This document shows, in pieces, positions 63,748 through 64,000 of a stretch of DNA of 64,000 bases. Numbering within the stretch: the first letter of the stretch is position 1; every line of letters starts with the position of its first letter. The notes below the pieces were generated by a model. The model had not been told where the DNA came from. It ran no database searches and saw nothing but the letters and a program-made list of their open reading frames with translations. A program made the translations under genes and the position numbers. This DNA is from Rhodococcus sp. B7740 (GTDB lineage Bacteria > Actinomycetota > Actinomycetes > Mycobacteriales > Mycobacteriaceae), in NCBI RefSeq assembly GCF_000954115.1, contig NZ_CP010797.1:4092001-4156000 (forward strand), read 5' to 3'.

Positions 63748-64000
63748 GTGCCCAAGCTCGTGGATCACGACGAACGCCGCCGCGCGATCACCGCGGCAAC
63801 GTGGCGTCTGATCGCTGCCAAGGGGATCGATGCCGCGAACATGCGGGACATCGCGACCGAGGCGGGATACACGAACGGCGCGCTGAGCCACTACTTCGCG
63901 GGTAAGGACGAGATTCTCCGAACCGCGTTCGAGCACGTCTTCGAGGCTACGAACCGACGGATCGACGAAGCTCTGGGCGACGCAACGGGATTCGATGCCC
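63748..64000 (+). CDS. TetR family regulator, N-terminal part
   Basis: 84 codons of a TetR protein run off the window edge. The DNA-binding helices are complete: RRAITAATWRLIAAKGIDAA, then YTNGALSHYFAGKDEILRTA. The start is GTG 63748. The 152 bp before it follow the Family B hairpin, and I saw no further structure there. The aldehyde dehydrogenase on the same strand lies upstream, so this regulator may act on itself or on genes outside the window. Confidence 0.84.
   Translation, partial: MPKLVDHDERRRAITAATWRLIAAKGIDAANMRDIATEAGYTNGALSHYFAGKDEILRTAFEHVFEATNRRIDEALGDATGFDA

Overview
The window is high-GC actinobacterial DNA, most likely from the mycolic-acid-containing Nocardiaceae. Rhodococcus or a close relative is the best guess. 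The signs are an Mce-type protein, an antigen-85-like mycolyltransferase homologue, an AccD3-type fused carboxyltransferase, DUF3068 and DUF5313 proteins, mycobacterial-style FadA/FadB, many TetR regulators, and dense operons whose genes overlap by ATGA or GTGA. No rRNA, tRNA, CRISPR array, transposase or phage gene was seen. It reads as catabolic chromosome rather than a mobile island.

Layout. 1-2.4 kb: the end of a leucine/isovalerate-type acyl-CoA carboxylase operon with a divergent TetR. 2.5-7.4 kb: a DUF3068 envelope protein, an MFS carrier, a NicT-type nickel/cobalt transporter and a secreted lipase. 7.4-12.7 kb: an aromatic meta-cleavage operon (extradiol dioxygenase, FAH hydrolase/hydratase, flavin hydroxylase, SDR) under a TetR with repeated operator-like sites. 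12.7-17.8 kb: a four-gene oxygenase operon (PF10118 protein, phthalate-dioxygenase-type reductase, Baeyer-Villiger monooxygenase, SDR) with its own TetR. 17.8-22.0 kb: a TetR and a divergent operon of flavin amine oxidase, SRPBCC protein, PfkB kinase and class II aldolase. 22.0-30.5 kb: a beta-oxidation regulon (FadE, FadA, FadB, TetR, FadD, aldehyde dehydrogenase) with matching palindromes in front of both transcription units. 30.7-35.8 kb: a probable malonate cluster (GntR, MatC carrier, class III CoA-transferase, AccD3-like protein). 35.9-37.9 kb: IclR and pobA. 38-41.8 kb: MFS, amidase and an NmrA-like protein.

41.9-44.2 kb: an RsbQ/RsbP energy-stress pair converging on a STAS protein. 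44.3-47.5 kb: an orphan Mce protein, a small unknown protein and a DUF6745-like protein. 47.6-52.8 kb: a SorC regulator divergent from glpFKD for glycerol use. 52.8-54.9 kb: a TetR and a rifampicin-monooxygenase-like flavoprotein with two matching palindromes. 54.9-60.3 kb: GlgX, a hybrid histidine kinase ending in an ANTAR domain, DUF5313 and an OhrR-like MarR. 60.6-64 kb: a secreted mycolyltransferase homologue, a decayed AraC regulator, an aldehyde dehydrogenase and the start of a TetR.

Two families of dispersed palindromes are the most unexpected structural signal. Family A has three 60-nt copies, each 5-11 nt after a stop codon. Family B has two 52-nt copies with an identical 10-nt loop, both downstream of a gene and in the same orientation relative to it. 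Functionally the window feeds aromatic compounds, ketones, amines, fatty acids, malonate, 4-hydroxybenzoate and glycerol into central metabolism, each through its own local regulator.
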